Source: Actinomycetota bacterium
GTDB taxonomy: Bacteria; Actinomycetota; Geothermincolia; Geothermincolales; RBG-13-55-18
NCBI GenBank assembly: GCA_040757835.1
Contig: JBFLWJ010000003.1
Location: forward strand, 25,714 to 89,713
Direction of reading: 5' to 3'
Length of the DNA: 64,000 nucleotides
Part shown: one piece after another, positions 10,223-18,943 of the stretch
Numbering within the stretch: position 1 is the stretch's first letter
How the letters are laid out: each line of letters begins with the position of its first letter
The notes under the pieces: generated by a model
What the model was told of the DNA's origin: nothing
The model's database searches: none
Seen by the model: only the letters and a program-made list of their open reading frames with translations
Made by a program: the position numbers and the translations under genes

Positions 10223-11065
10223 CTATTCCAGGTCCAGCGCGATATCGAGGGCCCTGGCGCTGTGGGTCAGGGCCCCCACGGAGATGAAGTCAACCCCGGT
10301 CCCGGCATAGGCGGCGACGTTCTCCAGGTCTATGCCGCCGGAGGCCTCCAGCTTCACCCTGCCGCGTGAACAGAGCACCGCCTCCTTGACCTCCGCGACG
10401 GTCATGTTGTCGAGCATGACCACGTCGGCGCCGGCCTGGATGGCCTCCTCGAGGTCCTGCAGGCGCTGCACCTCCACCTCGACCGGCGTGCCGCCCGTGA
10501 CGGCCGCGCGGGCCAGTTCCACCGCCTTCCCCGTCCCCCCCACGGCCGCGATGTGGTTGTCTTTGATGAGGACGGCGTCGTAGAGGCCGAAGCGGTGGTT
10601 CTTGCCACCCCCGGCGCGCACCGCGTACTTTTCCAGGCCGCGCATCCCGGGGGTTGTCTTGCGAGTGTCCAGGATGACCGTTGCGAAGGGAGCTACCGCG
10701 GCTACGAAACGTGAGGTCAGAGTGGCGATCCCGGATAGCCTCTGCAGGAAATTGAGGGCCGTACGCTCGCCCTCCAGTATCGTCACGACCTGCCCTTCCA
10801 CCACTGCGATCTCGCTGGAAGCGGGGAGGCGCTCCCCGTCGTTAACCAGGGCATGGAAGCCGATCCTGTTGTCGAGGAGCCTGAAGGTCATGGAGGCGAG
10901 GGGGAGTCCAGCCACTACGCCCTCTTCGCGCATGACGATCCGCCCCCTCCCCCTGGCATCGGTTGAGATGAGGGCGCGGGAGGTAATGTCGCCGGAACTC
11001 TGGAGGTCCTCGTCAAGGGCCCTCTGGACCGCCTCCATGCATATGCGCCGGAATCCCTCTTCCAT
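10223..11065 (-). CDS. nadC: Nicotinate-nucleotide pyrophosphorylase (carboxylating)
   Basis: Quinolinate phosphoribosyltransferase: converts quinolinate and PRPP to nicotinate mononucleotide, CO2 and PPi. It is 280 residues. The typical segments are present: ALNFLQRLSGIATLT, LDTRKTTPGMR, KYAVRAGGGKNHR and the KDNHI loop, ending with LEASGGI and ISVGALTHS. The start ATG lies 4 bases after the nadB stop, so translation is coupled to nadB. Confidence 0.96.
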   Translation of the reverse strand: MEEGFRRICMEAVQRALDEDLQSSGDITSRALISTDARGRGRIVMREEGVVAGLPLASMTFRLLDNRIGFHALVNDGERLPASSEIAVVEGQVVTILEGERTALNFLQRLSGIATLTSRFVAAVAPFATVILDTRKTTPGMRGLEKYAVRAGGGKNHRFGLYDAVLIKDNHIAAVGGTGKAVELARAAVTGGTPVEVEVQRLQDLEEAIQAGADVVMLDNMTVAEVKEAVLCSRGRVKLEASGGIDLENVAAYAGTGVDFISVGALTHSARALDIALDLE

Positions 11066-11068
11066 GGC

Positions 11069-12751
11069 TCATGCCTCTCCCGGAGCGTTCTCCGACCAGT
11101 CGTAGCCGGAGTCCGTGAGCGCTCCCACCGGCCGCAGCTCGTGGTTTATCGCGTCACCGCCAAGTTTAAACACTATATGCCTGCGCCAGTATTCCGCCTG
11201 TCCCGGGAAGTCGGTGCGGTAATGGCAGCCGCGGCTCTCCTCGCGCATCAGCGCGGCCGACTGCATCAGGTTCGCCAGGACGATCATGTTCTGGAGCTCG
11301 AACCCCTGTGGGTTGAGGTATTCCACCTGGAGCACTTCCAGGTTCTTGGTGAGGAAATCGCCGGCTTCCCTCAACCCCTCTTCGCTTCTGCGGAACCCCA
11401 CGCAGTCCATCATCATCTGCTGCAGGAAACGGCGCAGCAGCCCTATCTCCACCGGCAGCAGGCTCCTCCGGACCTTGTGCTTGAGGCCGTCCAACCGTCG
11501 CGCGCCCCTGGCGGCGCCCTCGATCACCCCGGGCAGCTCCTGCATGATGCGCCAACTGAACACCAGGCCCTCCAGGAGGGAGTTCGACGCCAGGCGGTTC
11601 GCCCCGTGCACGCCGGTGCAGGCGACCTCGCCGCAGGCGAAGAGGCCCCGGATGCGGGTCCTGCCGTAGAGGTCGGTGACTACGCCTCCACTCATGTAAT
11701 GCGCGGCGGGAGACACCGGTATGGGCGCCTCGGTGATATCGATACCCGCCTCGAGGCAGTGCCTGTAGATGGTGGGGAACCTTTCCTTGAGCTTCTCCGC
11801 GGGGATATGCGTCGCGTCCAGCAAGAGATGGTCCCTCTCCTGCTCCTTCATGACCCGGACCATCTCGTTGACCACCGTGTCGCGGGGTGCCAGGTCCTTG
11901 AGGCGGTGGACCCCCTCCATCACCCTCTTTCCCGCATGGTCCACGATTATCGCCCCTTCACCGCGCAGCGCCTCGCTGATCAACCAGCGCGGGGTCTCTG
12001 GAAGGTGCAGCGCGGTGGGGTGGAACTGCAGGAACTCGAGGTCGGAGACCTCCGCTCCCGCGCGCAAGGCCATGGAAACGCCGTCTCCGGTGCATATCTC
12101 GGGGTTGGTGGTGACGGGATAGAGCTGGCCCATTCCCCCCATGGCCAGCACCACCGCGGGAGCGCGGAAACAGTTGATGGTCCCCTCCTCTGCGTCCATG
12201 CCCAGGATACCCGCGCAACAACCGTCCACGGTGAGGATGTCGATGGCGTAGTGGTTCTCGAAGATGTCCAGGCGCTTATTATAGAGCAGCCGGCGGGTTA
12301 GGCTGGCCTCCAGCTCGCTGCCGGTGGCGTCTCCCTGCGCGTGGGCCACCCGCCGCCTGGAATGCCCGCCCTCTATGGTCAGGTCCAGGTGGCCGTCCAC
12401 GCAGTCGAAATGGGCTCCGACCTCCTCGATGAGCTCGGTGATGCGCATGGGCCCCTCGCGCACCAGGGCCCATACCGCTCCCTCCTCACAGAGGCCCTTA
12501 CCGGCGGTGATGGTGTCCTGGAAATGGAGCTCCGGGCTGTCGTCGGCGCCAAGCGCGGAGGCGATGCCGCCCTGGGCTATCCTGGTCGCGGTGACGGTCA
12601 AGGTGGTCTTGGTGAGCAGGGCTACCCGGTAGTGCCGCGCCGCGCGCAGGGCGGTGGAAAGCCCCGCCACGCCGCTCCCGACCACGATGAGGTCGAAGGC
12701 GACGCTGGGCAGGTCCTCGAGGTCGAAGTTGACCAGGTAGCGCGGGATCAC
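11069..12751 (-). CDS. nadB: L-aspartate oxidase
   Basis: FAD enzyme that oxidises L-aspartate to iminoaspartate for quinolinate synthesis. The 560-residue protein has the N-terminal dinucleotide motif VVGSGVAGLSTAL (about residue 23), the flavin-covering RIAQGGIA segment, HFHPTALH-like FHPTALHLP, and the active-site GGVVTDLYGRT and GEVACTGVHGANRLASNSLLE blocks. The start is GTG, with AGGGAGGG 4 bases upstream. An oxygen-poor organism may use fumarate as acceptor, as known for NadB. Confidence 0.95.
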   Translation of the reverse strand: MIPRYLVNFDLEDLPSVAFDLIVVGSGVAGLSTALRAARHYRVALLTKTTLTVTATRIAQGGIASALGADDSPELHFQDTITAGKGLCEEGAVWALVREGPMRITELIEEVGAHFDCVDGHLDLTIEGGHSRRRVAHAQGDATGSELEASLTRRLLYNKRLDIFENHYAIDILTVDGCCAGILGMDAEEGTINCFRAPAVVLAMGGMGQLYPVTTNPEICTGDGVSMALRAGAEVSDLEFLQFHPTALHLPETPRWLISEALRGEGAIIVDHAGKRVMEGVHRLKDLAPRDTVVNEMVRVMKEQERDHLLLDATHIPAEKLKERFPTIYRHCLEAGIDITEAPIPVSPAAHYMSGGVVTDLYGRTRIRGLFACGEVACTGVHGANRLASNSLLEGLVFSWRIMQELPGVIEGAARGARRLDGLKHKVRRSLLPVEIGLLRRFLQQMMMDCVGFRRSEEGLREAGDFLTKNLEVLQVEYLNPQGFELQNMIVLANLMQSAALMREESRGCHYRTDFPGQAEYWRRHIVFKLGGDAINHELRPVGALTDSGYDWSENAPGEA

Positions 12752-12779
12752 TCTACCCTCCCTCTGAATATAGGGAAAG

Positions 12780-13691
12780 CTATCCTATTTCCAGCATCCT
12801 CTCCACTGCCAGCAGGGCGTTGAGGCGGATGTCCTCCGGTACCGTGACCCTCGGCTCCAGGTCGTGCAGGGACCGCTCCACCTTCTCCAGGGTTATCAGC
12901 TTCATGTCGGGGCACAACGGCTCCTCTACGGGGAAGAACAGCTGCTTGTCGGGGAACCGCTTTCCCAGCGGATGTCCCATGCCCGCCTCGGTCAGCACGA
13001 TGATCTCCCCCGGGCCCGCCCTCTCGATCACCGAGAACATGCCGGATGTGCTGGCGACCTCGTCCGCGAGTTCCAGCACTTCCTCGCGGCACTCCGGGTG
13101 GGCTACCACCAGGGCCGACGGGTGAAGCCTCTTCTGCTCCATCACCATCTCCACGGTGATCCTGTCGTGGATGGGGCAGCATCCCTCCCAGATTATCAGC
13201 TCCCTGCCCGTGACCCTCTGCACATAGCGGCCCAGGTTTTTATCGGGCGTGAAGATGATCTCGGGCGCCTCGATGGCCTTTACGACCTCGACGGCGTTGC
13301 CCGAGGTGCAGCAGTAGTCGCTCTCTGCCTTGACGGCGGCGCTGGAGTTCACGTAGGTGACCACCACGGCGCCGGGGTGAAGCTTCTTGAGGGTGATCAG
13401 TCCCTCCGGGGTGATGGTATCGGCGAGGGGGCAGCCCGCATGCGGCTCCGGCAGCAGGGTGATCTTGTCCGGGTTGACGATGGCCGAGGTCTCGGCCATG
13501 AAGTGGACGCCGCAGAAGACGATGACCTCGGCGTCCACGCCGGCGGCCTGGCGGGCCAGGCCAAGTGAATCGCCGACGAAATCGGCGATATCCTGTACCT
13601 CCGGCCTCTGGTAGTTGTGGGCGAGGATCACCGCCCTGCGCTCCCGGCGCAGCTGCGCTATCCTCTCCAGCCTCTCGGCGTCCGTGTCCAT
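12780..13691 (-). CDS. nadA: Quinolinate synthase A
   Basis: [4Fe-4S] enzyme that condenses iminoaspartate with dihydroxyacetone phosphate to quinolinate. It is 303 residues with the start motif AVILAHNYQRPEVQDIADF, and the cluster-binding cysteines in VIVFCGVHFMAE, EGCCPIHD and the AHPEC region. The catalytic TSGM segment is present (STSGMF). AAGGG lies 5 bases before the ATG. It is the first gene of nadABC; a promoter candidate lies about 110 bases upstream. Confidence 0.95.
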   Translation of the reverse strand: MDTDAERLERIAQLRRERRAVILAHNYQRPEVQDIADFVGDSLGLARQAAGVDAEVIVFCGVHFMAETSAIVNPDKITLLPEPHAGCPLADTITPEGLITLKKLHPGAVVVTYVNSSAAVKAESDYCCTSGNAVEVVKAIEAPEIIFTPDKNLGRYVQRVTGRELIIWEGCCPIHDRITVEMVMEQKRLHPSALVVAHPECREEVLELADEVASTSGMFSVIERAGPGEIIVLTEAGMGHPLGKRFPDKQLFFPVEEPLCPDMKLITLEKVERSLHDLEPRVTVPEDIRLNALLAVERMLEIG

Positions 13692-13796
13692 ACTTTACCC
13701 TTGCCCCAGGTCCCGTCCTCGCATCGCCCCGCGGGTCCTCCCCGGGATCCCTGCCGCCGGGGAACCGCGGCCAGGGATCAGGTGTAACCCGTATCT

Positions 13797-13825
13797 TATA
13801 TATAGAGTATCGCCATGGAATGCAA
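13797..13825 (-). promoter_or_regulatory. Candidate promoter of nadABC
   Basis: On the minus strand, TTGCAT (13825-13820) and TATATA (13802-13797) are separated by 17 bases, about 105 bases before nadA and downstream of the panD stop. The local A+T-rich tract stands out from the GC-rich surroundings. No operator for a known NAD repressor was recognised. Confidence 0.45.
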
Positions 13826-13875
13826 AAGGTCTTCTCGGGGGATCATGTGCTCCCCGGCCGCCCCACCGGTCGGGC

Positions 13876-14259
13876 TCAGCAGATATCGTCCGCGGTCACG
13901 TGGTCCTCGATGAGGCTGATGTGGTTGAGCTCATCGACCAGGACCACCCGGGGCTTCAGGTTGACGGCCTCGACCTCGTCCACGACGCAGAACGAGAAGA
14001 TGATGATGGTGTCGCCCTTGTGGATGAGGCGGGCCGCGGCCCCGTTCATTGCGATGGTGCCCGATCCAGGCTCGCCCCCGATGACGTAGGTCTCCAGGCG
14101 GCTGCCGTTGTCGATGTCGACGACCATCACCTTTTCATAGGGTATGAGGTCGGCCGCCTCCATCAGTTCCTTGTCTATGGTTATGCTCCCGACATAGTGA
14201 AGGTCCGCGTCGGTCACCGTCGCGCGGTGTATCTTGCTCTTGAGCATGGTGCGCTGCAT
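13876..14259 (-). CDS. panD: Aspartate 1-decarboxylase
   Basis: Pyruvoyl enzyme making beta-alanine for pantothenate. The 127-residue proenzyme carries the self-cleavage site Gly-Ser in YVGSITID, where Ser becomes the pyruvoyl group. The family blocks [13 protein letters not shown] [11 protein letters not shown] and GAAARL are present. Two ATG codons four apart are possible; AGGCGG five bases before the first supports it. It is the last gene of the folate/pantothenate operon, after panC. Confidence 0.94.
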   Translation of the reverse strand: MQRTMLKSKIHRATVTDADLHYVGSITIDKELMEAADLIPYEKVMVVDIDNGSRLETYVIGGEPGSGTIAMNGAAARLIHKGDTIIIFSFCVVDEVEAVNLKPRVVLVDELNHISLIEDHVTADDIC

Positions 14260-14355
14260 CGTCCCGCCTGTCTCGCTCTTCTCTCTCTGCCGGTACCGCC
14301 GTATGCTTAATATTCGGCGTCCACCAACTAAAAATATAGCATAACCATGGCCCGT

Positions 14356-15210
14356 CTATACATCCGGGATTTCCAGCAGCACATTGTCGATGAGCCGGGC
14401 CTTGCCGACCCGCGCCGCCAGCGCGATGAGCACCTCGCCACGCAGCTCTCTCGCCGGCTCGAGGAGTCCCCAGTCCAATGCCTCTATGTATTCCGTCCGC
14501 ACCAGCGGTTCTTCCTCTATGAACTCCCGCATGCGCGCTATGACCTTGGCGGCATCGCGCTCCCCCTCCGCGGCAAGCTCCCGCGCGAGCACGAGCGAAC
14601 GGTTCAGCACGGTCGCCGCTGCGCGCTCCTCCGCCTCCAGGTAAATGTTGCGGGAACTCATGGCCAACCCGTCTTCCTCCCGCACCGTGGGGCAGGCCAC
14701 TACCTCGATGTCGAAGTCGAGGTCGCGCACCATCTTGCGGATAACCCACACCTGCTGGGCGTCCTTGAGCCCAAAGTAGGCGCGCCGGGCCGGGACGATA
14801 TGAAAGAGCTTGGCCACGACAGTGGCTACGCCGCGGAAGTGCCCGGGACGCGATGCGCCGCAAAGGACGCGGGAAACCTTTTCCAGCTCGACGTAGGTAT
14901 GATAGGGCTGCGGGTACATCTCCTCCACCCCGGGGTGGAAGACACAGTCGACCCCAGCCTCCTCTGCTATGGCGCAGTCGCGCTCGAGATCGCGCGGGTA
15001 GTCCTCCAGGTCCTCTCCGCGGCCGAACTGGGTGGGGTTGACGAAGAGGCTGACCACGACAAAGCCGCAATCCTCGCGGGCCGCTCGCATAAGGGAGACG
15101 TGTCCCGCGTGGAAGAAGCCCATGGTCGGCACTAGCCCGACCGTCTTTCCCGCGCCGAGCTGCTCCGCTGCCGCTCTCTTCATCTCCTTCACCGTGTTGA
15201 TGACGCGCAT
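14356..15210 (-). CDS. panC: Pantothenate synthetase
   Basis: Joins pantoate and beta-alanine with ATP. It is 284 residues from the chosen ATG at 15210, which has AGGAG 8 bases upstream; the frame stays open 168 bases further upstream but that part overlaps the preceding gene and is not PanC-like. Motifs: VPTMGFFHAGHVSLM (ATP site with the GHxSL element), FVNPTQFGRGEDLEDYPR, FHPGVEEMYP, and the KMS-like MSSRNIYL loop. It lies between the DUF2520 reductase gene and panD. Confidence 0.95.
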   Translation of the reverse strand: MRVINTVKEMKRAAAEQLGAGKTVGLVPTMGFFHAGHVSLMRAAREDCGFVVVSLFVNPTQFGRGEDLEDYPRDLERDCAIAEEAGVDCVFHPGVEEMYPQPYHTYVELEKVSRVLCGASRPGHFRGVATVVAKLFHIVPARRAYFGLKDAQQVWVIRKMVRDLDFDIEVVACPTVREEDGLAMSSRNIYLEAEERAAATVLNRSLVLARELAAEGERDAAKVIARMREFIEEEPLVRTEYIEALDWGLLEPARELRGEVLIALAARVGKARLIDNVLLEIPDV

Positions 15211-15247
15211 CCCCGGTCTCCTTCCCTGCCCTTGCCGGTGCCACGCA

Positions 15248-16135
15248 TCAGGAGTAATGCTGCAGGAGTTCCTCGATCTCCTCGCAGCGGGCCTTGCTGA
15301 CATCGGCCTCCGCCAGGTCGAGGGCGAACATGGAGAGGGAGGTGTATACCTTGAGCAGCAGCTCGCGGTCCTCGCCATGCAGTTCTTCCAGGTGGCGACG
15401 GAGCACGCCGATATCCCCCCGCGCCACCGGCCCGGTGAGCGCCCTCTCAGTGCCCAGCCGCTTTAGGTTCCGCACCGTCCCCTCTATGAGCGGCAGGAGG
15501 GCCTTCAGCGCTTTCTCGCGCTGCATGCCGATCTCCTGGTAGACCAGTTCGGCCGCATGCTCCAAGGCCACCAGCAGGTTGCTGGCCACCACCGCGCCGA
15601 TGTGGTAGAGGGTCTTGTCCTTCTCGGCCAGGAGCACGGGCTCGCCCCCCAATTTCCTCACCAGTCCCTCCGCCCAGGCCTGGATGGCCTCGCTGCGGGC
15701 GGTCACCGCGAAGACCGAGCCGGGTATGCTCCTCACCGCCCCGCGCACGTCGGCGAAGGTCTGCAGCGGGTGGATGCAGGCGGTCCTGGCCCCCAACTCC
15801 TCGGCCGGCTCGAGCACGTCCAACCCCAGGGCCCCGCTCATATGCACGATGTGGTCGCCCTTGCCCACCGCCTTCCCGCTCACCAGGGTGAGGATGGTAT
15901 CGGCGATGAGGTCGTCGGGGGTGGTGATGACGATGACGTTGCCCTTCTTGCCCGCCTTGACCACGTCGGAGGTGAGCATGGCCCCCCGGATGTGCTTCTC
16001 CACCGTCTCGAGGGATGCGTCGCTGCGCGAAGCCACGGCGACCACCCTTTCTCCCTTGCCCTGCAGGATGTGCCCCACGGCCGTTCCGACCCTGCCACCG
16101 CCGATGATCACGAAGCGGTCCACTCTTCTAGCCAT
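15248..16135 (-). CDS. Rossmann/DUF2520 oxidoreductase, candidate ketopantoate reductase
   Basis: A 295-residue NAD(P)-dependent reductase-like protein: an N-terminal Rossmann domain with FVIIGGGRVGTAVGHIL at about residues 7-21, and a helical C-terminal DUF2520-type domain with the HPLQTFADVRGA segment. AGGAGG 6 bases before ATG 16135 fixes the start, which overlaps the end of folK by 8 bases. Directly upstream of panC-panD and with no classical panE in view, it may be a PanG-type ketopantoate reductase; that role is an inference from family and context. A different 2-oxoacid or imine substrate is possible. Confidence 0.75.
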   Translation of the reverse strand: MARRVDRFVIIGGGRVGTAVGHILQGKGERVVAVASRSDASLETVEKHIRGAMLTSDVVKAGKKGNVIVITTPDDLIADTILTLVSGKAVGKGDHIVHMSGALGLDVLEPAEELGARTACIHPLQTFADVRGAVRSIPGSVFAVTARSEAIQAWAEGLVRKLGGEPVLLAEKDKTLYHIGAVVASNLLVALEHAAELVYQEIGMQREKALKALLPLIEGTVRNLKRLGTERALTGPVARGDIGVLRRHLEELHGEDRELLLKVYTSLSMFALDLAEADVSKARCEEIEELLQHYS

Positions 16136-16649
16136 GCCACTCCTCCTTGCCATACCGGAAGGCTGGCCGTATTTCTCCGGTGCCCCCGCCCCCGGCGAGC
16201 CCAGGCGCCCCGCCCGCGGTCGGCGCCGGCTTCCCGTGCCGCAGCTCCGCCAGCGGGACCATGACGAAATCCCTTTCCAGCATGCGCGGGTGGGGGATGA
16301 CCAGGCCGTCCTCCTCCACGCTAAGGTCGTCGTAGAGCAGTATGTCCACGTCGATGACGCGCGGGCCCCACCTCTCCGCCCTCACCCGTCCGAGCCCTTT
16401 CTCCACCTCCATGCAGGCGTCCAGCATGCCGTGGGGATCGCGGGAAGTGGACACCAGCGCCACCAGGTTCAGGAAATCCGGCTGCTCCTCCACTCCCCAC
16501 GGTGCTGTTTCGTACACGGACGACACCTCGAGGACGCTCACGCCCTCCATGGCGTCGAGCAGGCGCAAGGCCGCCAGCAGGTTGGCCCTGCGGTCGCCCA
16601 GGTTGCCGCCCATCCCCAGGTAAACCCGGTGCTTTTCTTCACCATCCAT
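16128..16649 (-). CDS. folK: 6-hydroxymethyl-7,8-dihydropterin pyrophosphokinase
   Basis: Transfers pyrophosphate from ATP to hydroxymethyl-dihydropterin in folate synthesis. The 173-residue protein starts with the family pattern YLGMGGNLGDR, continues with SSVYETAPWG and has the metal/substrate segments WGPRVIDVDILLYD and IPHPRMLERDFVMVPL. Its ATG lies inside the last codons of folB (11-base overlap), and its end overlaps the next gene, so the genes are tightly coupled. Confidence 0.95.
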   Translation of the reverse strand: MDGEEKHRVYLGMGGNLGDRRANLLAALRLLDAMEGVSVLEVSSVYETAPWGVEEQPDFLNLVALVSTSRDPHGMLDACMEVEKGLGRVRAERWGPRVIDVDILLYDDLSVEEDGLVIPHPRMLERDFVMVPLAELRHGKPAPTAGGAPGLAGGGGTGEIRPAFRYGKEEWHG

Positions 16650-17013
16650 CGCTTGCCAGGACCACCTCCACCGCCACCTCGCCGACTTCCTGGCTCAAGG
16701 GGGCCTGCGGCTTGCGCACCCTCACCAGCAGGCGCGAGGCGGGGGTGGTATCCATGATGCGCTCTCCGATGCGCGCGGCCAGGGTCTCGACGAGGTCGTA
16801 CCTCTCCCGGGTGACCAGTTCGTAGACGTCCGTGGCAAGGGCATCGTAGTCCACCGCCTCCGCCAGGTCGTCGTTCTCCACCGCCCGCGCGGCGTCGTAT
16901 TCCAGCTCGATGTCCACTATGAAGTCCTGCCCTTTCTCCTTCTCCTCGGGCGTGCAGCCGTGGAAGGCGTAGGCCTTGATGCCGGAGATGACTATCTTCG
17001 CCGTGGGGACCAT
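16639..17013 (-). CDS. folB: Dihydroneopterin aldolase
   Basis: Cleaves dihydroneopterin to hydroxymethyl-dihydropterin and glycolaldehyde. It is 124 residues with ISGIKAYAFHGCTPEEKEKGQ at the N-terminus (FHGxxPEE-type motif), a central VDYDALATDVYELV stretch and RIGERI further on. The arrangement fits the tunnelling-fold octamer. The ATG follows the cyclophilin stop by one base. Its product feeds the overlapping folK gene. Confidence 0.93.
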   Translation of the reverse strand: MVPTAKIVISGIKAYAFHGCTPEEKEKGQDFIVDIELEYDAARAVENDDLAEAVDYDALATDVYELVTRERYDLVETLAARIGERIMDTTPASRLLVRVRKPQAPLSQEVGEVAVEVVLASDGW

Positions 17014-17014
17014 C

Positions 17015-17713
17015 TCACTTCTCTCTGACCGTCGCCGTGATGAGCACGTCCGTATCCTCCAGCGTGTCCACCACGTCCATGCCGGAAGTCACCTTCCCGA
17101 AGACGCTGAAATATGGGTCAAGGTCAGTTCTGTCCGTCTTGAGGATGAAGAAATCCGTAGTCGCTGAATTGGCCTGGTATTGTCCTGTCTGGGGATCGCT
17201 GGGCTTCGCAAAGGATATAACGCCCCTGGTGGCGGAGATCCCGATCTCGTCTATTACCACGCCCACCCCCTGGTCCGCCGTCAACGCCTCCTGCAACTTC
17301 GCCTCGTCAGGGGTAGCCTCCCCCGCCTCTGCGACCAGCGACTGGTAATGACTCCCGGTCTGGACCACGAAGTCCTCCACCCGGTACCAGAGAAGGCCAT
17401 CGTAGAACCCCTGGTTCGCCAGGTCGGTGATGTGCTGGACGTTCATGGGCGCATCCTCACCAAAGAGCCCCACGATTATCTCCCCCTTGCTGGTCTCCAG
17501 GACCAGCTCGGAGGTGATCCTGGGCTCCGCCTCCTTCTTCTTCTCCTCCTCTTTCATGTAGTTGACCAGGATGACGAGGCCCACGGTGACGGCGATGGTC
17601 GCGATGCAGGCGACGACGATGATGGCCTTGCGCCAGATGTCCTTGCGCTCCTGCTCCCGCCGCTTCTCCTCCTCCTCCTTGCGCTGCTGTTTCAGTTTCT
17701 GAGCCTTGCCCAA
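17015..17713 (-). CDS. Membrane-anchored cyclophilin-type peptidyl-prolyl isomerase
   Basis: Cis-trans prolyl isomerase of the cyclophilin family, 232 residues. The first 25 residues are Lys/Glu/Arg/Gln-rich and cytoplasmic, residues about 28-50 form one membrane helix, and the isomerase domain follows outside. Cyclophilin elements seen are NVQHITDLANQGFYDGLLWYR-type folding, VQTG, TRGVISFAK, NSATTDFFI and FGKVTSGMDVV. Several classical active-site residues are altered, as in many bacterial secreted forms. The start is TTG with AGGAG 6 bases upstream. It sits inside the folate operon between folP and folB without an obvious pathway link. Confidence 0.88.
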   Translation of the reverse strand: MGKAQKLKQQRKEEEEKRREQERKDIWRKAIIVVACIATIAVTVGLVILVNYMKEEEKKKEAEPRITSELVLETSKGEIIVGLFGEDAPMNVQHITDLANQGFYDGLLWYRVEDFVVQTGSHYQSLVAEAGEATPDEAKLQEALTADQGVGVVIDEIGISATRGVISFAKPSDPQTGQYQANSATTDFFILKTDRTDLDPYFSVFGKVTSGMDVVDTLEDTDVLITATVREK

Positions 17714-17725
17714 TGTTCTCTCTCC

Positions 17726-18934
17726 TTATCCCTTGCCTACGATGGCGTCCGCCACGCGCGCCACGCGCGCCATCTCCCTGACGTCGTGCACCCTCACGAT
17801 GTCCGCGCCGCCCCTTATGCCCAGGGCCACGCTGGCCGCGGTGCCCTCCACCCTGTCGTTCTCCGGCAGGTCGAGCAACCTGCCGATGAAGCTCTTGCGG
17901 GAGGTGCCGATCACCATGGTATACCCCAGGGACCTGAACTCCTCCAGGCGGCGCAGGATCTCCAGGTTGTGCTGGAGGGTCTTCCCGAACCCGATACCGG
18001 GATCGATCATGATATTGGAGGGGTCGGCCCCAGCCTCCTCCGCCACCGCAGCCCGCTCGCGCAGAAAAGAGGATATCTCCCCGATGACATCTTCATAATG
18101 CGGCTCCACCTGCATGTCCTTGGGCAGGCCCTGCATGTGCATGAGGCAGAAAGGCACCCCGCGCCCGGCCAGCAGGGGGAGCATCTCCTCGTCCAGGCGC
18201 AGGGCGCTTATCTCGTTGACCATGGCGCACCCCGCCGCCAGCGCCTGGCGTGCCACCTCCGCCTTGGTGGTGTCTATGGACACCGGCACGCCGGCACGCC
18301 CCAGTACCCCCTCCACCACCGGCATTACGCGGCGCAGTTCCTCGTCCAGGGTGATGAAGTCGGACCCCGGGCGGGTCGATTCCCCTCCGATGTCCAGGAT
18401 ATCGGCCCCCTCCTCCTCCAGGCGCAGGGCGTGTTCGATGGCCTTTGGCGCATCGGCGAAGCGGCCGCCGTCGGAGAACGAGTCCGGCGTGACGTTTACC
18501 ACGCCCATGATCAGGGTGCGCTTGCCCAGGTCATACTCCCTGCCCCCAAGGCGTAGGATGCGACTCTGCTCGGACATGGAGGAGCGCAGGAGTGCTTCCA
18601 GTTCCTGGGCCAGGACCTTGAGCCCGAAGGGCTGCCGCTTCAGCTTGGATATCAGTTGCCTGTAATGCTTGAGGTTGCCGGAGATGACCGCCGATACCTT
18701 GACCCCGCCGTAGTCGAAGACCTCGCGCGGCAGCGACACCTCCCCGCCTATGGAGAGCATGTTCTGCTTGAGGATGTTGGCGGCCTTGGTGTCCACGTTG
18801 TCCACGCGCACCACGCGGCAGACCATCTTGGGAGCCATGATAGCCCTCCCCTGTTCGCTGGGCCTGAGTTCGTCCAGGCGCGCATAGGCACCCGAGAGGT
18901 CGTCCACGGCCAGGAAACGGGGGTTGAACCTCAT
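17726..18934 (-). CDS. folP: Dihydropteroate synthase, long form
   Basis: Condenses hydroxymethyl-dihydropterin diphosphate with p-aminobenzoate. At 402 residues it is about 120 longer than the common enzyme. The TIM-barrel part begins near residue 125, with IMGVVNVTPDSFSDGGRF, then DIGGESTRPGSDFI, VSIDTTKAEVARQAL, IDPGIGFGKT and IGTSRKSFIG. The N-terminal ~120 residues (with MVCRVVRVDNVDTKAANILK) form an extra domain seen in long-form DHPS proteins of some anaerobes; its role is not known to me. It follows folE by 9 bases. Confidence 0.93.
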   Translation of the reverse strand: MRFNPRFLAVDDLSGAYARLDELRPSEQGRAIMAPKMVCRVVRVDNVDTKAANILKQNMLSIGGEVSLPREVFDYGGVKVSAVISGNLKHYRQLISKLKRQPFGLKVLAQELEALLRSSMSEQSRILRLGGREYDLGKRTLIMGVVNVTPDSFSDGGRFADAPKAIEHALRLEEEGADILDIGGESTRPGSDFITLDEELRRVMPVVEGVLGRAGVPVSIDTTKAEVARQALAAGCAMVNEISALRLDEEMLPLLAGRGVPFCLMHMQGLPKDMQVEPHYEDVIGEISSFLRERAAVAEEAGADPSNIMIDPGIGFGKTLQHNLEILRRLEEFRSLGYTMVIGTSRKSFIGRLLDLPENDRVEGTAASVALGIRGGADIVRVHDVREMARVARVADAIVGKG

Positions 18935-18943
18935 GCCCGCCTC

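Noticed and set aside
15211..15378. Longer N-terminus for PanC
   Set aside because: The added 56 residues are Arg/Ser/Pro-rich, overlap the upstream gene and lie before a good ribosome-binding site and conserved start at 15210.
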